From a virus, in the IMG/VR virus record IMGVR_UViG_3300048037_000562, positions 1 through 29,314 of that record: a stretch of 29,314 nt of DNA. One strand, given 5' to 3'. Made by a program: the position numbers and the translations under genes. Shown one piece after another: positions 1 to 9,460 of the stretch. The notes below the pieces were generated by a model that saw only the letters and a program-made list of their open reading frames with translations, searched no databases and had not been told where the DNA came from. Position 1 is the stretch's first letter. Each line of letters starts with the position of its first letter.

Positions 1-473
1 CACCAGCAGTTTTAAATAGTAGTGCTACTATTAATTTACAAAGAAGAATATCTGCACCTACAGATTTTCAATTTAATGTTTCTGCGCCAGTATCTGTAGA
101 ATTTCCTGCAAGACTTGCATTACCAGACGATGAATTACATATCATCAGTTCTTCGATATTTACATTTAACGGAGTGTTAGCAAGATTACGTAATAAACTT
201 AGCTCAACAACATTAGAAGTTGTAGATGTTAATACTAGTGGAATACTTAATGAAAATGCTGGAAGCTATGATCGTCTAAATGGTACAGTTCGTTTAGATG
301 ATACATTTAACATTAGTGCACATGAAGGAGCATTTATAAAAATAAGTGCAACACCTGATAATCAAAGTACAATTAAACCATTAAGAAGTCACGTATTATT
401 ATATGATAAAGATACTTCGCTTTCTTCTGGTACCATTGATACACAAAATACATTAGCGGTAATTACAACATAA
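1..473 (+). CDS. gp6: Baseplate wedge protein gp6-like, C-terminal part (5' end outside window)
   Basis: An open frame runs from the left edge (first full codon at base 3) to TAA at 471-473, so the apparent GTG start at 174 is internal and the gene is truncated by the window. The visible 156 residues are a beta-rich C-terminal region with a stretch reading GILNENAGSYDRLNGTVRLD and then FIKISATPDNQS. In T4 and marine relatives gp6 is the wedge protein that dimerises to form the continuous ring of the baseplate, and it directly precedes gp7 and gp8. The assignment rests mainly on that gene order (gp7-like and gp8-like genes follow at once) and on the general look of the C-terminal domain; I cannot align it residue by residue. 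Only one base separates its stop from the next ATG, so the two are probably co-translated. Confidence 0.6.
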   Translation, partial: PAVLNSSATINLQRRISAPTDFQFNVSAPVSVEFPARLALPDDELHIISSSIFTFNGVLARLRNKLSSTTLEVVDVNTSGILNENAGSYDRLNGTVRLDDTFNISAHEGAFIKISATPDNQSTIKPLRSHVLLYDKDTSLSSGTIDTQNTLAVITT

Positions 474-474
474 T

Positions 475-1521
475 ATGGCTCATACAGTAAAAGATTATAA
501 TCGGAAAAATATTACTTTAACAACATCTAAAGTTGGTGAAGTAGTACCGCAATATTTTGGTGAAGAAAATTCTAAATTAATTGAATTTTTAGAAAAGTAT
601 CAAGATTTTTTAGATAGCGATCAAACCGGTGGTTTTGGTTATAAGATTAAACAACTTATTCATGCAAGAGATGCAGACAGAGTTGATGCAGATGAGCTTG
701 ATTCAATCATAGAAGAAATAGGCAATGGATTAAAATCAGCATCATTCTTTCAAAAACCAAGATTAATGACTAAATTACTTGGTGATTATTATAGAGCAAA
801 AGGATCATTTAACTCGGCACAAGGTTTTTTTCGTGGTTTCTTTGGTTTAGAGCCGGAAATTAGTTATCCTAAAAAAGATATATTTACGGTTGGTGAATCT
901 AATATTGGATTTGAAGCTCAAAAATTTTTAGTAAACGCAGGCATTTATCAAGTTTTTTCAATATTAATTAAGTGCGGTATATCGACATTAGATTATGAAA
1001 CGTTATATAAAAAGTTTGTACATCCAGCTGGATTTCACTTTGCAGGTGAAGTTGTTGCGGTTGATGAAGGTATTTTAGATGTCGGTGTACCATCTGGTGA
1101 ATTTCTTATTGATCCACTTGAACCTGATAGTCCTGATTTAGTTACAGTAGGTCAAGCTTTTGTAACTCCACTAACTGGAGTAAGATCTGACGGAACAGTT
1201 CAGCAAGATGTTGCACCAGTTGTACCATTTAGAGAATTAACTGTATTATTAGATTCAGGTGGTGATGTAACTTATATTACAAATGATGCATATAGAGTTG
1301 ATCCATACGGTACATCAATAACAGATATTCAAACATTGGTATCAGGTAATTTAAATAAATTTTATTCTAATATTGCAGAAATACTTACGCCTAATTCATT
1401 TACATTTGATGATAGTGATACAGGTGCAACTGCAGCAAATGCTAGACCGGATTTTTCATTAACAATAGAAACTATGGATGATGATAAGTTTACTACATAT
1501 TTGAGCGATTCTGCATATTAA
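475..1521 (+). CDS. gp7: Baseplate wedge protein gp7-like (matches the C-terminal part of T4 gp7)
   Basis: The 348-residue product resembles the C-terminal third of T4 gp7, the wedge protein that nucleates baseplate assembly by binding gp10 and then gp8, gp6 and gp53. Matching points are a helical opening in which the protein is read as a chain segment (IEFLEKYQDFLDSD, residues 37-50; T4 gp7 has a comparable FCEAYIQYLSDGYG), a region around residues 95-128 with YYRAKGSFNSAQGFFRGFFG, and the signature FVHPAGFHF at 181-189 (T4: FVHPVGFGF). T4 gp7 is about 1030 residues, so this phage has only the core, without the large N-terminal beta domains. The rest (190-348) is acidic and repetitive with no recognised motif. 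The ATG at 475 follows the previous stop by one base and has only a weak ribosome site. Between the gp6-like and gp8-like genes, the position agrees. Confidence 0.75.
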   Translation: MAHTVKDYNRKNITLTTSKVGEVVPQYFGEENSKLIEFLEKYQDFLDSDQTGGFGYKIKQLIHARDADRVDADELDSIIEEIGNGLKSASFFQKPRLMTKLLGDYYRAKGSFNSAQGFFRGFFGLEPEISYPKKDIFTVGESNIGFEAQKFLVNAGIYQVFSILIKCGISTLDYETLYKKFVHPAGFHFAGEVVAVDEGILDVGVPSGEFLIDPLEPDSPDLVTVGQAFVTPLTGVRSDGTVQQDVAPVVPFRELTVLLDSGGDVTYITNDAYRVDPYGTSITDIQTLVSGNLNKFYSNIAEILTPNSFTFDDSDTGATAANARPDFSLTIETMDDDKFTTYLSDSAY

Positions 1522-1525
1522 CCTT

Positions 1526-1533
1526 TATAAATA
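1526..1533 (+). promoter_or_regulatory. T4-type late promoter box TATAAATA
   Basis: A perfect TATAAATA octamer lies in the short gap after the gp7-like stop (TAA 1519-1521), 20 bases upstream of the ATG at 1554. In T4-like phages this box is recognised by the gp55 late sigma factor with gp33/gp45 and drives virion gene expression. It is one of the few gaps between structural genes here to carry the full consensus, so it probably starts a transcript covering the small gp9/gp10-type gene, gp8 and the giant structural gene. Confidence 0.7.
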
Positions 1534-1553
1534 ACATAAATTAAGAGTGAAAC

Positions 1554-2045
1554 ATGGCAAAACAAGTAATAGCAACAGGCAGCGCAGCTAACGACGGAAC
1601 CGGAGATACACTACGATCTGCCGGTACGAAGATTAATTCTAATTTTACAGAATTATACGATATGCGCGCGCGAGTAACTAAAACAGAAACTACTGCCTCA
1701 ATTAGTAATAATGACCAAGATAAATTAACTTTTGCTGATAGCGATGTTGGTAAGTCATTTGTATTGCATGAGATTAAACCAAGTGCCGCATCTTATATTA
1801 AACTTTATACTGATTCAGATTTACGTGTAGCTGATATAGGTAGAGGACAATTAGCTTCTCCGGTAGGCGAAGGTTTAATAACTGAATTTGTAACTCAAGC
1901 AGATAGCGCTATCAGATTTGCACCTGGCATAATCGGCTATACAGATTCTGATAATGTATTAGGAGTTTCAATGCAAGTTAAAAATTTAAGTGGTAGCACA
2001 ACTGCAATAAGTGTTCGTTTAAAAGCGTTAAAATTAGAGATATAG
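1554..2045 (+). CDS. Small gp9/gp10-type baseplate protein
   Basis: The 163-residue protein begins with a motif widespread in T4-like baseplate and fibre-connector proteins: GTGDTLRSAGTKINSNFTEL (residues 16-35), which corresponds to NASTGDILFDGGNKINSDFN near the start of T4 gp9. In T4 this N-terminal segment anchors gp9 to the baseplate. The C-terminal part (60-163) is a compact beta-rich domain ending in VRLKALKLEI; it is far shorter than T4 gp9 (288) or gp10 (602), so this is a minimal relative rather than a clear orthologue. A late promoter and a GAG-type ribosome site (AAGAG, about 6 bases upstream) precede the ATG. Its place between gp7 and gp8 implies a stoichiometric virion component. 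Confidence is good for 'baseplate/connector protein' and low for naming it gp9. Confidence 0.65.
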   Translation: MAKQVIATGSAANDGTGDTLRSAGTKINSNFTELYDMRARVTKTETTASISNNDQDKLTFADSDVGKSFVLHEIKPSAASYIKLYTDSDLRVADIGRGQLASPVGEGLITEFVTQADSAIRFAPGIIGYTDSDNVLGVSMQVKNLSGSTTAISVRLKALKLEI

Positions 2046-2055
2046 GAATAACACC

Positions 2056-3498
2056 ATGACTGCTATAGCAACAGAAGCTTTAAAATTTAATTTTGCTGAT
2101 TTATTGCATAAAGAAATAATAAACACCACTGACAATAATCATTTTTATATTGGTATCGGTAAAAGTGATCAATATGATAGTGCTTCTGATAATACAGTAG
2201 ATCCAATAAGAGTAAGAAGAGATGAGCAAGAAGCTCGATATAATTTAGAATCAGTCATTAAAGTTTCTGAAACCGCAATGACTTTTAGTATTCCAAGAAA
2301 TAATTGGATAAGTGGCACAATATATTCTGCATATAACGATAACCAAATTGGATATCCAATTCAACCTTATTACGTAATTACTGAAGACCAACAAATTTAT
2401 ATTTGTTTGGCGAATAATCGTAATACTTCTGGTGTTGCACAACCATCTACAATAAAACCGAGTTTTGCTACTGAAGGTGTAGGAAATCATCAAGCGTTTA
2501 AAACAGCTGATGGTTATATTTGGAAATATTTGTATGAACTTTCAGTGGTTAAAGTTGCAGCATTTTTATCTTCTAATTTTATGCCAGTCGGAGTTTTTGA
2601 TTCATCTACTGCCAGTGGCGCTGCTGAAAATGATCAGGCTAAAATAAGAAAAACTGCAGTGCCTGGTCAAATTATCGGTGTTGAAGTCGTAGATCCAGGT
2701 GCAGGTTATTCGAGTACACCAACATTAAATTTTATTGGAAATGGAACAGGTGCTGCTGGTACGGTCACTCTTAACGGTACGACCGTAGGAAAAATTGATA
2801 TGAATTGCGTGGTAAGTGATTCAGGATTTGGTTCAGGATATGATTTCGCACGTGCACAATTATCGGGTGGCGGTACACCAAGCAAACCAGCAGTTCTACG
2901 TCCTATACTTGGTCCGACAAAAGGATTTGGTTTTGATGCAAGAAGAGATTTAAAATCATCTTCCTTAATGTTTAATGCAAAACCTGCAGGTGCACAAAAT
3001 AATAATTTTTCAATAACAACTACTGGTACATTTGGTGGACAATCTGATTTTAGACAAATAACATTATTTAAAAATATAGATTATATTGATAGTGCAACTG
3101 CAGGAAATAAAGTTCAAGTAACAGATGCAAGAGCCAATAGAGTTGTAACACTGACAACAAAACCTGCATTCGTTAAAGATGAAAAAATAACAGGACAAAC
3201 AAGTGGTACTGTAGCTCATATTGATCACATAGATAGTACAGGCGGTGGAGCATTACAAATTCATTATCATTTTAATCATAGATCAGATTTTAGACATGGT
3301 ACATTTTCAGGTTCAGAAGTTCTTCAAGGAAATACATCTGGTGTTTTTGGAACAGTAGATTCTGATAGTCAGCCTAAAATAGCGAATTTAGGAGCTATTA
3401 ATAGATTTAGTGGTGATGTGCTGTATATCGATAATAGATCGAGAATTATAAGATCGGCTTCACAAACTGAAGACATAAAAATTGTACTTACAATATAG
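2056..3498 (+). CDS. gp8: Baseplate wedge protein gp8-like
   Basis: The 480-residue protein matches T4 gp8 (334 residues), a wedge component that forms dimers and joins gp7/gp10 to gp6. Points of identity are YIGIGKSDQYD near residues 31-41 (T4: FITFGRSEPWS), DGYIWKYLYELS at 152-163 (T4: DGYVWEYLFEIP), FRQITLFKN near 332 (T4: FRQISIITN) and the C-terminus SGDVLYIDNRSRIIRSASQT (452-471; T4: SGEMIYMENRPPIIMAMDQT), which ends in IVLTI. The extra length comes from insertions between about 200 and 310 and around 375-400. The first includes a Gly-rich beta module (VVDPGAGYSSTPTLNFIGNG) of a type common in marine phage structural proteins. The ATG is preceded by AGGA. The gene follows the gp9/gp10-type gene after 10 bases and is followed by the giant structural gene after 12. 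Confidence 0.85.
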   Translation: MTAIATEALKFNFADLLHKEIINTTDNNHFYIGIGKSDQYDSASDNTVDPIRVRRDEQEARYNLESVIKVSETAMTFSIPRNNWISGTIYSAYNDNQIGYPIQPYYVITEDQQIYICLANNRNTSGVAQPSTIKPSFATEGVGNHQAFKTADGYIWKYLYELSVVKVAAFLSSNFMPVGVFDSSTASGAAENDQAKIRKTAVPGQIIGVEVVDPGAGYSSTPTLNFIGNGTGAAGTVTLNGTTVGKIDMNCVVSDSGFGSGYDFARAQLSGGGTPSKPAVLRPILGPTKGFGFDARRDLKSSSLMFNAKPAGAQNNNFSITTTGTFGGQSDFRQITLFKNIDYIDSATAGNKVQVTDARANRVVTLTTKPAFVKDEKITGQTSGTVAHIDHIDSTGGGALQIHYHFNHRSDFRHGTFSGSEVLQGNTSGVFGTVDSDSQPKIANLGAINRFSGDVLYIDNRSRIIRSASQTEDIKIVLTI

Positions 3499-3510
3499 TA
3501 GAGATAAAAA

Positions 3511-6500
3511 ATGGCAACAAATCTTTCAAATGTAACTTTCAGCAACGTTTACAAAGACGATTTTGCAGACAGTGATAATTTTCACAGAATACTATTTAAT
3601 AGTGGTAAAGCATTACAAGCTCGTGAGCTTACACAAATGCAAACTATTATTCAAAAAGAAATCGAGAGATTTGGTTCAAATATTTTTAGACAAGGTGGAG
3701 CAGTTACTGGCGGTGGTTTAACAATTGATAATAAAGTCGAATTTGTTAACTTAGCTACAAACCAATTACCATCGACTCCGTCAACGCTTGTTGGAAAATA
3801 TTATAAAGATAGTACAAACAATCTTATTATTAGAATTAAAGAAGTTTTAGTAGCAAATGCATCGACTTCAGATATTGCTATTGGTGGTGGAAGTGCAGTT
3901 AATCATAACGTTGATACATTAATTGTAGAATATGTAAGCACAAGTTCAGGTACGCCTGGATCCGCACCAGTAAGGTTGCAAGCAAGTAATATGCTACAAA
4001 GAATAGTTGCTGCTAATGATTCAACTTTGTTTAATGATGCTGTTAATTATCCGGATATGGCATTAACCGCTGGACATCCGAGTACAGGACAGAACATATC
4101 TGGTTTGGGATTAAAAGCACATATCGATAAAGGTAGTTTCTTTGTACAAGGGCATTTTGTATTTTGTAAAGCTCAAACAGTTACAGTACAAAGATTTTCA
4201 CCAATACCTAATACAATATTAGGATTTCAAATAGCTGAACAAATTATTAATACTGATGATGATACGTCTTTATTTGATAATCAAGGATCGGCACCGAATT
4301 TATCATCGCCCGGTGCAGATAGATATAGAATACAATTAACTCTTACAACAAAAGTTCTTGCTGGTAGTAATAATTTTATATACTTAGCAAACATTGTAAA
4401 TGGTAAACTTTCTGATGAAGTTAATTTAGATAATTCATATAGACAATTACAAGAAGTATTAGCTCTTAGAACAAAAGAAGAATCAGGTAATTATATTGTA
4501 AAAAGATTTGATTTAAATCCGAGTTCAATAACTTCTACAAAAGTCAATTATAATATATCAGATGGCATTGCGTATGTCGACGGTTACAGATTAGATTTAG
4601 ATGCAAAAAGTATCGAAGTTGATAGACCGATTACAACTCAAGAAGTTACAGGTGAATTAGTTAGCGCTAACTTAGGTAACTATGTTATGGTTATCGGTCA
4701 TCCTCTTTCGGGGACCGATTCTGGTAGTTTAGAAAACAATAATATACCGGATATATCTAATTTTCAAAAATTAAATTTATATGCAACGTTTTCGGCGGGA
4801 CAAGGAACAGCAGGTGGTAATACTGCTGATCATGCATCATTAGTTATTGGATCAGCTCGTTGTCGTGGACTTTATAGAGAAACGACTAGTAGATATCGAA
4901 TGCACTTATTTGATATTCGAATGAAAGTTGGCCAATCATTTTCTTTTGTAAGAAGTATTGGTAGAGATCAAACAAATTTCATGAATATTGTTTTAGAAGG
5001 TGATCAAGCTGTTCTTAAAAATACTACTAATAATGATTTGTTATTTTCACTTCCAAAAAATAGACCACAGTTCGATGGCATCACTGGTTCATCGATGATT
5101 GTACAAAGAAAATTTACTTTTACAACATCACTTGGTATGACTACTATTTCTGGTACAAACGGCGGTGGGTTACCTGCTGGCTGTGATGCATTCTTTGGTG
5201 GATCGAACTGGGTAGTATCAGAAGTTGGAGAAGGAATCGTTGAAGGTGCAGTTTGTACAGTTGAAGCCGGCAATGTTACTTTTGCAGTTACTGGCTTACC
5301 TGTTGGATCTAAAACATTTAATGTGCTAGCACAAGTTCAAATGAGTGGATCTACATCTGTATCAGAAAGAACAAAAACATTAAAAGAGACTACAATAACT
5401 CGAGGTGCAACTTCTGATTCAGATGGTCGTGGATTTAAATTTATAAGTTTAGATAAACCTGATATCTTTGCAATCAAATCAGTTAAAGAAACAGATTCAA
5501 ATGGTGTAGATATATCTGGCAATTTTGAATTAGATAACGGTCAAAGAGATAACTATTATGGTATCGGAAGATTATTGCCTAAAAAGAATGTAGATATGCC
5601 AGCTGCTAATATATTCGTGAGGTATCAATATTTTGAACATGAAGCTTCTGTCACTGGTGTCGGCGGACAAAAATGTTATTTTAGTGCTACATCCTATAAA
5701 AATAATTCAAATGCAGTAGGATCATTAGATGGAACCGGAGTAACATATGAAACAATACCTGATTATACAAAGGGTAATGGACAAAAAGTTAATTTAAGAG
5801 ATGTTTTAGATTTTAGACCGGTAGGTGTATTACAACACGATTTTGATTCGGCTGGTGATGTATTAAAAGCAAATGGTCATCACAATATTACATTTGATTC
5901 AAATGGTCCAGATGTTGCTGGTACAGTACCTTTAATTCATTTACTACCACAGCCTGGCGGAACAGTTCAAGCGGACATAACATATTTCTTACCAAGAAAA
6001 GATAGATTAGTTGCTAATTCTTCAAATCTTAGAGGTGGCAGATCTGCAACTGGATCTGTTGATTATATACAGGGTTTACCAAGTTTTGATCCTGAACTAC
6101 CAATTCTTCCAAATGGAGCTATGCCACTTTATAATATTAATTTAGGTGGAAATACGATTAATACGAAAGATATTACTACAGAGCCGTATGCGAATAAAAG
6201 ATTTCAAATGGCTGATATTGCAAGATTAGAAAGAAGAATTGATAATTTAGATGAAGTTACATCATTGAGTTTATTAGAATTAAATACATCAACACTTAAC
6301 GTCGTTGATTCTGCTGGTAATTCAAGAGTTAAGTCTGGTTTCTTAGTTGATAATTTCAGAGATTATTCATTTACAGATATTACAAATAATGAACAAAGAG
6401 CAAGTATTGATCCACAAGCAGGATATCTATCTCCACTCGTTGTTTCAAAGGTTACTAGATTAGCATACGATTCTGCAGATGGTAGTAGTAATGCTGCTCT

Positions 6501-8970
6501 TCGCGGTGATAATTTATATCTTTCTATGTCCGATTCAGCAGTAGAATTTATAAATCAAAATCTTGCAACTACTATAGAAAATATTAATCCTTTTGCAGTT
6601 ATTAGATCTAATGGTCATATAGAATTATCACCTGCAACTGATACGTGGGTAGAAACACAATTTGCTGCAGACGATGTTAACGGTGGGGGAACTATAACTC
6701 AAACAGTACCAACACAAATTCAATTTGGAAGTTTAGCTTCATTTAGAGATAACTGGATTGGTCAACCAACTGCATGGAACGTCGGAGAAACTTCAGTAGC
6801 AGCTTCTGGCAGAAGAAGAGATTTTTCAAGAACAAATACAAGAAGTGTTACAATTAGTGGAGGATTTGATACAGTAACTACGCAAGTTGGTGAAAGAGTA
6901 TTAAGTGTTTCAATATTACCATTTATGAGATCAATTAAAGTATATTTTAGAGCTCAAGGTTTAAGAAGAAAAACAAGGCACTTTCCATATTTTGGTAATT
7001 CATCAATTGATAACTTTACAAGACAAGAATCATTTGCTCGATATTCTACAAGAACAGATGCAGGTTCAGTGAGCGCTGGTGCTACTGCACATCCAGACGG
7101 TTCTACGAATCTTACTTCTGATAGTAATGGAACTATTACAGGTTCATTTATTATTCCAAGTAATAATACATTACAATTTAATACAGGAACACAACAATTT
7201 AAATTATTAGATATTAGCGGTGGTATAGATTCCAATTCTATATCTTCAGCTAATACTTCTTTTACTGCGTCTGGCACATTAGAAACAAGACAAAGAATAT
7301 TTACTTCAACACGTGTTGAAAGAGTTCAAACTATTGTTGAAGAAGCAACTTCGTCTTGGACAAATTGGGTCGACCCATTAGCTCAATCATTTTTAATTGA
7401 TCCAATTGATAATCCAAACGGTGTATTCATAACTAAAATAAAAGTGTATTTTGCTACTAAAGATGATAACCACGGAGTTCCAGTACAATGCCAAATTAGA
7501 CCAATGGAAAATGGGATCCCAGTAAATCAACCTTTACCACAAGCAGTTAAATTTGTAGAACCAGCTAATGTGAATGCGACAGCATTAAGCACTGCCACAA
7601 TGAGTGGAATACAAGGTGCAGGAACAGATTTTAAATTTGATGAACCAATTTATTTGGCTCCTGGTGAAGAATATGCAATTGTTCTTCTTGCAGAATCAAC
7701 GGCTTATACAGTCTATGTAGCAGAAACTTATGAGTTTGTTGTTGGCACAACATCGCAAAGAATAGCTAAACAGCCAACACTAGGTTCATTATTCTTATCA
7801 CAAAATGGTTCAACATGGACACCAGAACAAAGTAAAGATTTAATGTTTACTTTATATAGAGCAGATTTTAATTCAACTAGTTCTGCAGTATTAAATACTC
7901 AAACTCCAGGAACCGAAAAATTAGCTACAAATTCAATACAAACCGCTACTAGTGATTCAGATGTTAGAGTATTTCATACCGGTCATGGATTTTCAACTGG
8001 TGATCAAGTAACAATAAGTGGAATTACAGATACGATTGCTGGAGTAACAGCGGCTAATATGAATGGTAGTAGATTAGTATCAGAAGTAGATGCAACAGGA
8101 TATACATTTAAAATGGGTGTTGATGGCGTAGCTCCACCAAATTCCAATGTAAGAGGTGGCGGAGCAAATATGGTTGTGACTGCTAATACTGTTTTTAATA
8201 CATTTTTACCACAAGTTCAAACACTACAAGTATTAAATACTAATATTTCTGCAGAAGCAAAATTTACATCAAGTAGATCATTTGGCGGAGCAAGTTCTAG
8301 AACAGCTGGAAGAACATACGCAAAAGATACAGGTTTTTCTAGTATTACTTTAAATGAATTTAATTTTACAGATAATTCTAGAGTAATACTTACTGATTCA
8401 AATGCTACATCTGGTATAAGTGGTGCTAAATCTACTACAATTAAATTAAATCTTTCAACAAATGATTCAAAAGTTTCTCCAATTATCGATTTACAAAGAG
8501 CAAACTTTGTTGGATTTGAAAATTTAATTGATAAATTAGATTCAACAGGAACTGGCGGAGATGGTATTAAACCTTTGTTAACATCGTTTACACATGAAAC
8601 AGAACCAACAGATGGTACGCACTCGGCTAAACATTTAACAAAACCAGTTAACCTTGAAGAATCTGCGGTTGGATTAAAAATATTATTTGCTGCTAATAGA
8701 CCAGCTGATTGTCAATTTAGAGTTTATTATAGAACTGCAACATCAGACGAAGATCTATCTACTCAAGCTTTTAGACTTCAACCCGAATTTAGTAATAATC
8801 CTGCTGACGATGATAATCAAACTTTTAGAGAATACGAATATCTACCAGGCGGTCAAATTGGTAATTTGGATGCATTTACAAAATTTCAAATTAAGATCGT
8901 TATGAGATCAACAAATCAATCTAAGATACCGACATTAAAAGATCTTAGAGTAATTGCAATGGTGACATAA
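3511..8970 (+). CDS. Giant DUF4815-type tail/baseplate structural protein (1819 aa)
   Basis: The N-terminus has the signature of the phage DUF4815 family: DNFHRILFNSGKALQARELT with QTIIQKEIERFGSNIFRQGG following (residues about 22-62). The middle has the conserved RFQMADIARLERRIDNLDEV segment near residue 897, a likely short coiled coil, followed by LVDNFRDYSFTD. A domain starting DPLAQSFLIDP (about 1287) and running through VFITKIKVYFATKDD and GEEYAIVLLAES to SKDLMFTLYRADF (about 1450) is typical of large structural proteins of marine T4-like phages. A small 'GHGFSTGDQVTISG' module lies near 1490, and the C-terminus has a beta-sandwich-like end with PTLKDLRVIAMVT. In such phages this protein is a virion component placed after gp8; its exact baseplate position is unknown to me. 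The start has a TAGAGA ribosome site. The stop shares one base with the next start. Confidence 0.75.
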   Translation: MATNLSNVTFSNVYKDDFADSDNFHRILFNSGKALQARELTQMQTIIQKEIERFGSNIFRQGGAVTGGGLTIDNKVEFVNLATNQLPSTPSTLVGKYYKDSTNNLIIRIKEVLVANASTSDIAIGGGSAVNHNVDTLIVEYVSTSSGTPGSAPVRLQASNMLQRIVAANDSTLFNDAVNYPDMALTAGHPSTGQNISGLGLKAHIDKGSFFVQGHFVFCKAQTVTVQRFSPIPNTILGFQIAEQIINTDDDTSLFDNQGSAPNLSSPGADRYRIQLTLTTKVLAGSNNFIYLANIVNGKLSDEVNLDNSYRQLQEVLALRTKEESGNYIVKRFDLNPSSITSTKVNYNISDGIAYVDGYRLDLDAKSIEVDRPITTQEVTGELVSANLGNYVMVIGHPLSGTDSGSLENNNIPDISNFQKLNLYATFSAGQGTAGGNTADHASLVIGSARCRGLYRETTSRYRMHLFDIRMKVGQSFSFVRSIGRDQTNFMNIVLEGDQAVLKNTTNNDLLFSLPKNRPQFDGITGSSMIVQRKFTFTTSLGMTTISGTNGGGLPAGCDAFFGGSNWVVSEVGEGIVEGAVCTVEAGNVTFAVTGLPVGSKTFNVLAQVQMSGSTSVSERTKTLKETTITRGATSDSDGRGFKFISLDKPDIFAIKSVKETDSNGVDISGNFELDNGQRDNYYGIGRLLPKKNVDMPAANIFVRYQYFEHEASVTGVGGQKCYFSATSYKNNSNAVGSLDGTGVTYETIPDYTKGNGQKVNLRDVLDFRPVGVLQHDFDSAGDVLKANGHHNITFDSNGPDVAGTVPLIHLLPQPGGTVQADITYFLPRKDRLVANSSNLRGGRSATGSVDYIQGLPSFDPELPILPNGAMPLYNINLGGNTINTKDITTEPYANKRFQMADIARLERRIDNLDEVTSLSLLELNTSTLNVVDSAGNSRVKSGFLVDNFRDYSFTDITNNEQRASIDPQAGYLSPLVVSKVTRLAYDSADGSSNAALRGDNLYLSMSDSAVEFINQNLATTIENINPFAVIRSNGHIELSPATDTWVETQFAADDVNGGGTITQTVPTQIQFGSLASFRDNWIGQPTAWNVGETSVAASGRRRDFSRTNTRSVTISGGFDTVTTQVGERVLSVSILPFMRSIKVYFRAQGLRRKTRHFPYFGNSSIDNFTRQESFARYSTRTDAGSVSAGATAHPDGSTNLTSDSNGTITGSFIIPSNNTLQFNTGTQQFKLLDISGGIDSNSISSANTSFTASGTLETRQRIFTSTRVERVQTIVEEATSSWTNWVDPLAQSFLIDPIDNPNGVFITKIKVYFATKDDNHGVPVQCQIRPMENGIPVNQPLPQAVKFVEPANVNATALSTATMSGIQGAGTDFKFDEPIYLAPGEEYAIVLLAESTAYTVYVAETYEFVVGTTSQRIAKQPTLGSLFLSQNGSTWTPEQSKDLMFTLYRADFNSTSSAVLNTQTPGTEKLATNSIQTATSDSDVRVFHTGHGFSTGDQVTISGITDTIAGVTAANMNGSRLVSEVDATGYTFKMGVDGVAPPNSNVRGGGANMVVTANTVFNTFLPQVQTLQVLNTNISAEAKFTSSRSFGGASSRTAGRTYAKDTGFSSITLNEFNFTDNSRVILTDSNATSGISGAKSTTIKLNLSTNDSKVSPIIDLQRANFVGFENLIDKLDSTGTGGDGIKPLLTSFTHETEPTDGTHSAKHLTKPVNLEESAVGLKILFAANRPADCQFRVYYRTATSDEDLSTQAFRLQPEFSNNPADDDNQTFREYEYLPGGQIGNLDAFTKFQIKIVMRSTNQSKIPTLKDLRVIAMVT

Positions 8971-9194
8971 TGAGTGATCATATAAGAGTTGAAGGGCATT
9001 CATATCTTATGAGAGATGGCCAATCTGGAGCGATAATAAATACAAATGTAAATGAAATGACACAAGCACGTATAAGAAAAGCTCAGCAGAAAAAACAACA
9101 AAATGAAATAAAAGAATTAAGAAGTGAACTTCAAGAAATGAAACAACTTTTAAATAAAATGATAGAGGTTAATGATGGCCGTCACAACAGTTAA
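8970..9194 (+). CDS. Small coiled-coil protein, probably virion-associated
   Basis: The 74-residue protein begins MSDHIRVEGHSYLMRDGQSG, with a short beta segment containing a 'GAIINTN' turn, and then a highly charged helix rich in Gln, Lys and Glu (residues 30-68, heptad-like leucines in ELRSELQEMKQLLNKMI) that should form a coiled coil. The start codon overlaps the preceding stop by one base (TAATG) and the 3' end overlaps the next gene by about 20 bases, so it is translated within the same structural operon. The arrangement is typical of small chaperone, connector or scaffold-like proteins near baseplate genes, but I do not recognise a named family and assign no function. Confidence 0.6.
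   Translation: MSDHIRVEGHSYLMRDGQSGAIINTNVNEMTQARIRKAQQKKQQNEIKELRSELQEMKQLLNKMIEVNDGRHNS
9164..9168 (+). promoter_or_regulatory. Ribosome binding site AGAGG that favours the ATG at 9175
   Basis: Two consecutive ATG codons stand at 9172 and 9175. The AGAGG sequence ends 3 bases before the first and 6 bases before the second. The spacing favours the second, giving a protein that starts MAVTTVNLSD, the usual form for this kind of phage protein. The site lies inside the end of the upstream coiled-coil gene. Confidence 0.5.
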
Positions 9195-9447
9195 TTTATC
9201 CGATACAATTTCAAATTGGGTGACTAAAACAAACACTATATCGACTAATTTAGGTGATAAATCTCTTTTAGCAACACCTGTTACGACTGATATAGTTTCT
9301 GGTATTAACTCGATAAAAATGATAGATTCGTCTAGCGTGAAAACAATAACAAATTTCACAAGTTTTAATTTTGATAATCTTGTAACTACACAAATACTTG
9401 ATTCTGCTGGAGGTGTATTGAAAACGCTTAGAACCCCGGGATCTTAA
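9175..9447 (+). CDS. Small structural protein with 'VNLSDTISNWVTKTN' N-terminus
   Basis: The 90-residue product (91 if the ATG at 9172 is used) starts with VNLSDTISNWVTKTNTISTN, followed by a GDKSLL segment and DIVSGINSIKMID. This N-terminal pattern recurs in baseplate and fibre-connector proteins of marine T4-like phages, where a helix of the form 'NL.DT...W..KTN.I...LGD' takes the anchoring place of the 'KINSNF' helix of the gp9/gp10 type. The C-terminal half is a short beta-rich end (TQILDSAGGVLKTLRTPG). The gene overlaps the upstream coiled-coil gene and precedes the NYTG-repeat protein by 13 bases. It is probably a small virion protein or attachment adaptor; the family assignment is by pattern only. 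Confidence 0.6.
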   Translation: MAVTTVNLSDTISNWVTKTNTISTNLGDKSLLATPVTTDIVSGINSIKMIDSSSVKTITNFTSFNFDNLVTTQILDSAGGVLKTLRTPGS

Positions 9448-9460
9448 AGGTAATTATATA

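Noticed and set aside
5004-5273. Minus-strand open frames within the giant structural gene
   Set aside because: Pro/Val/Ser-rich shadows of an A/T-rich + strand coding sequence without ribosome sites or recognisable domains.
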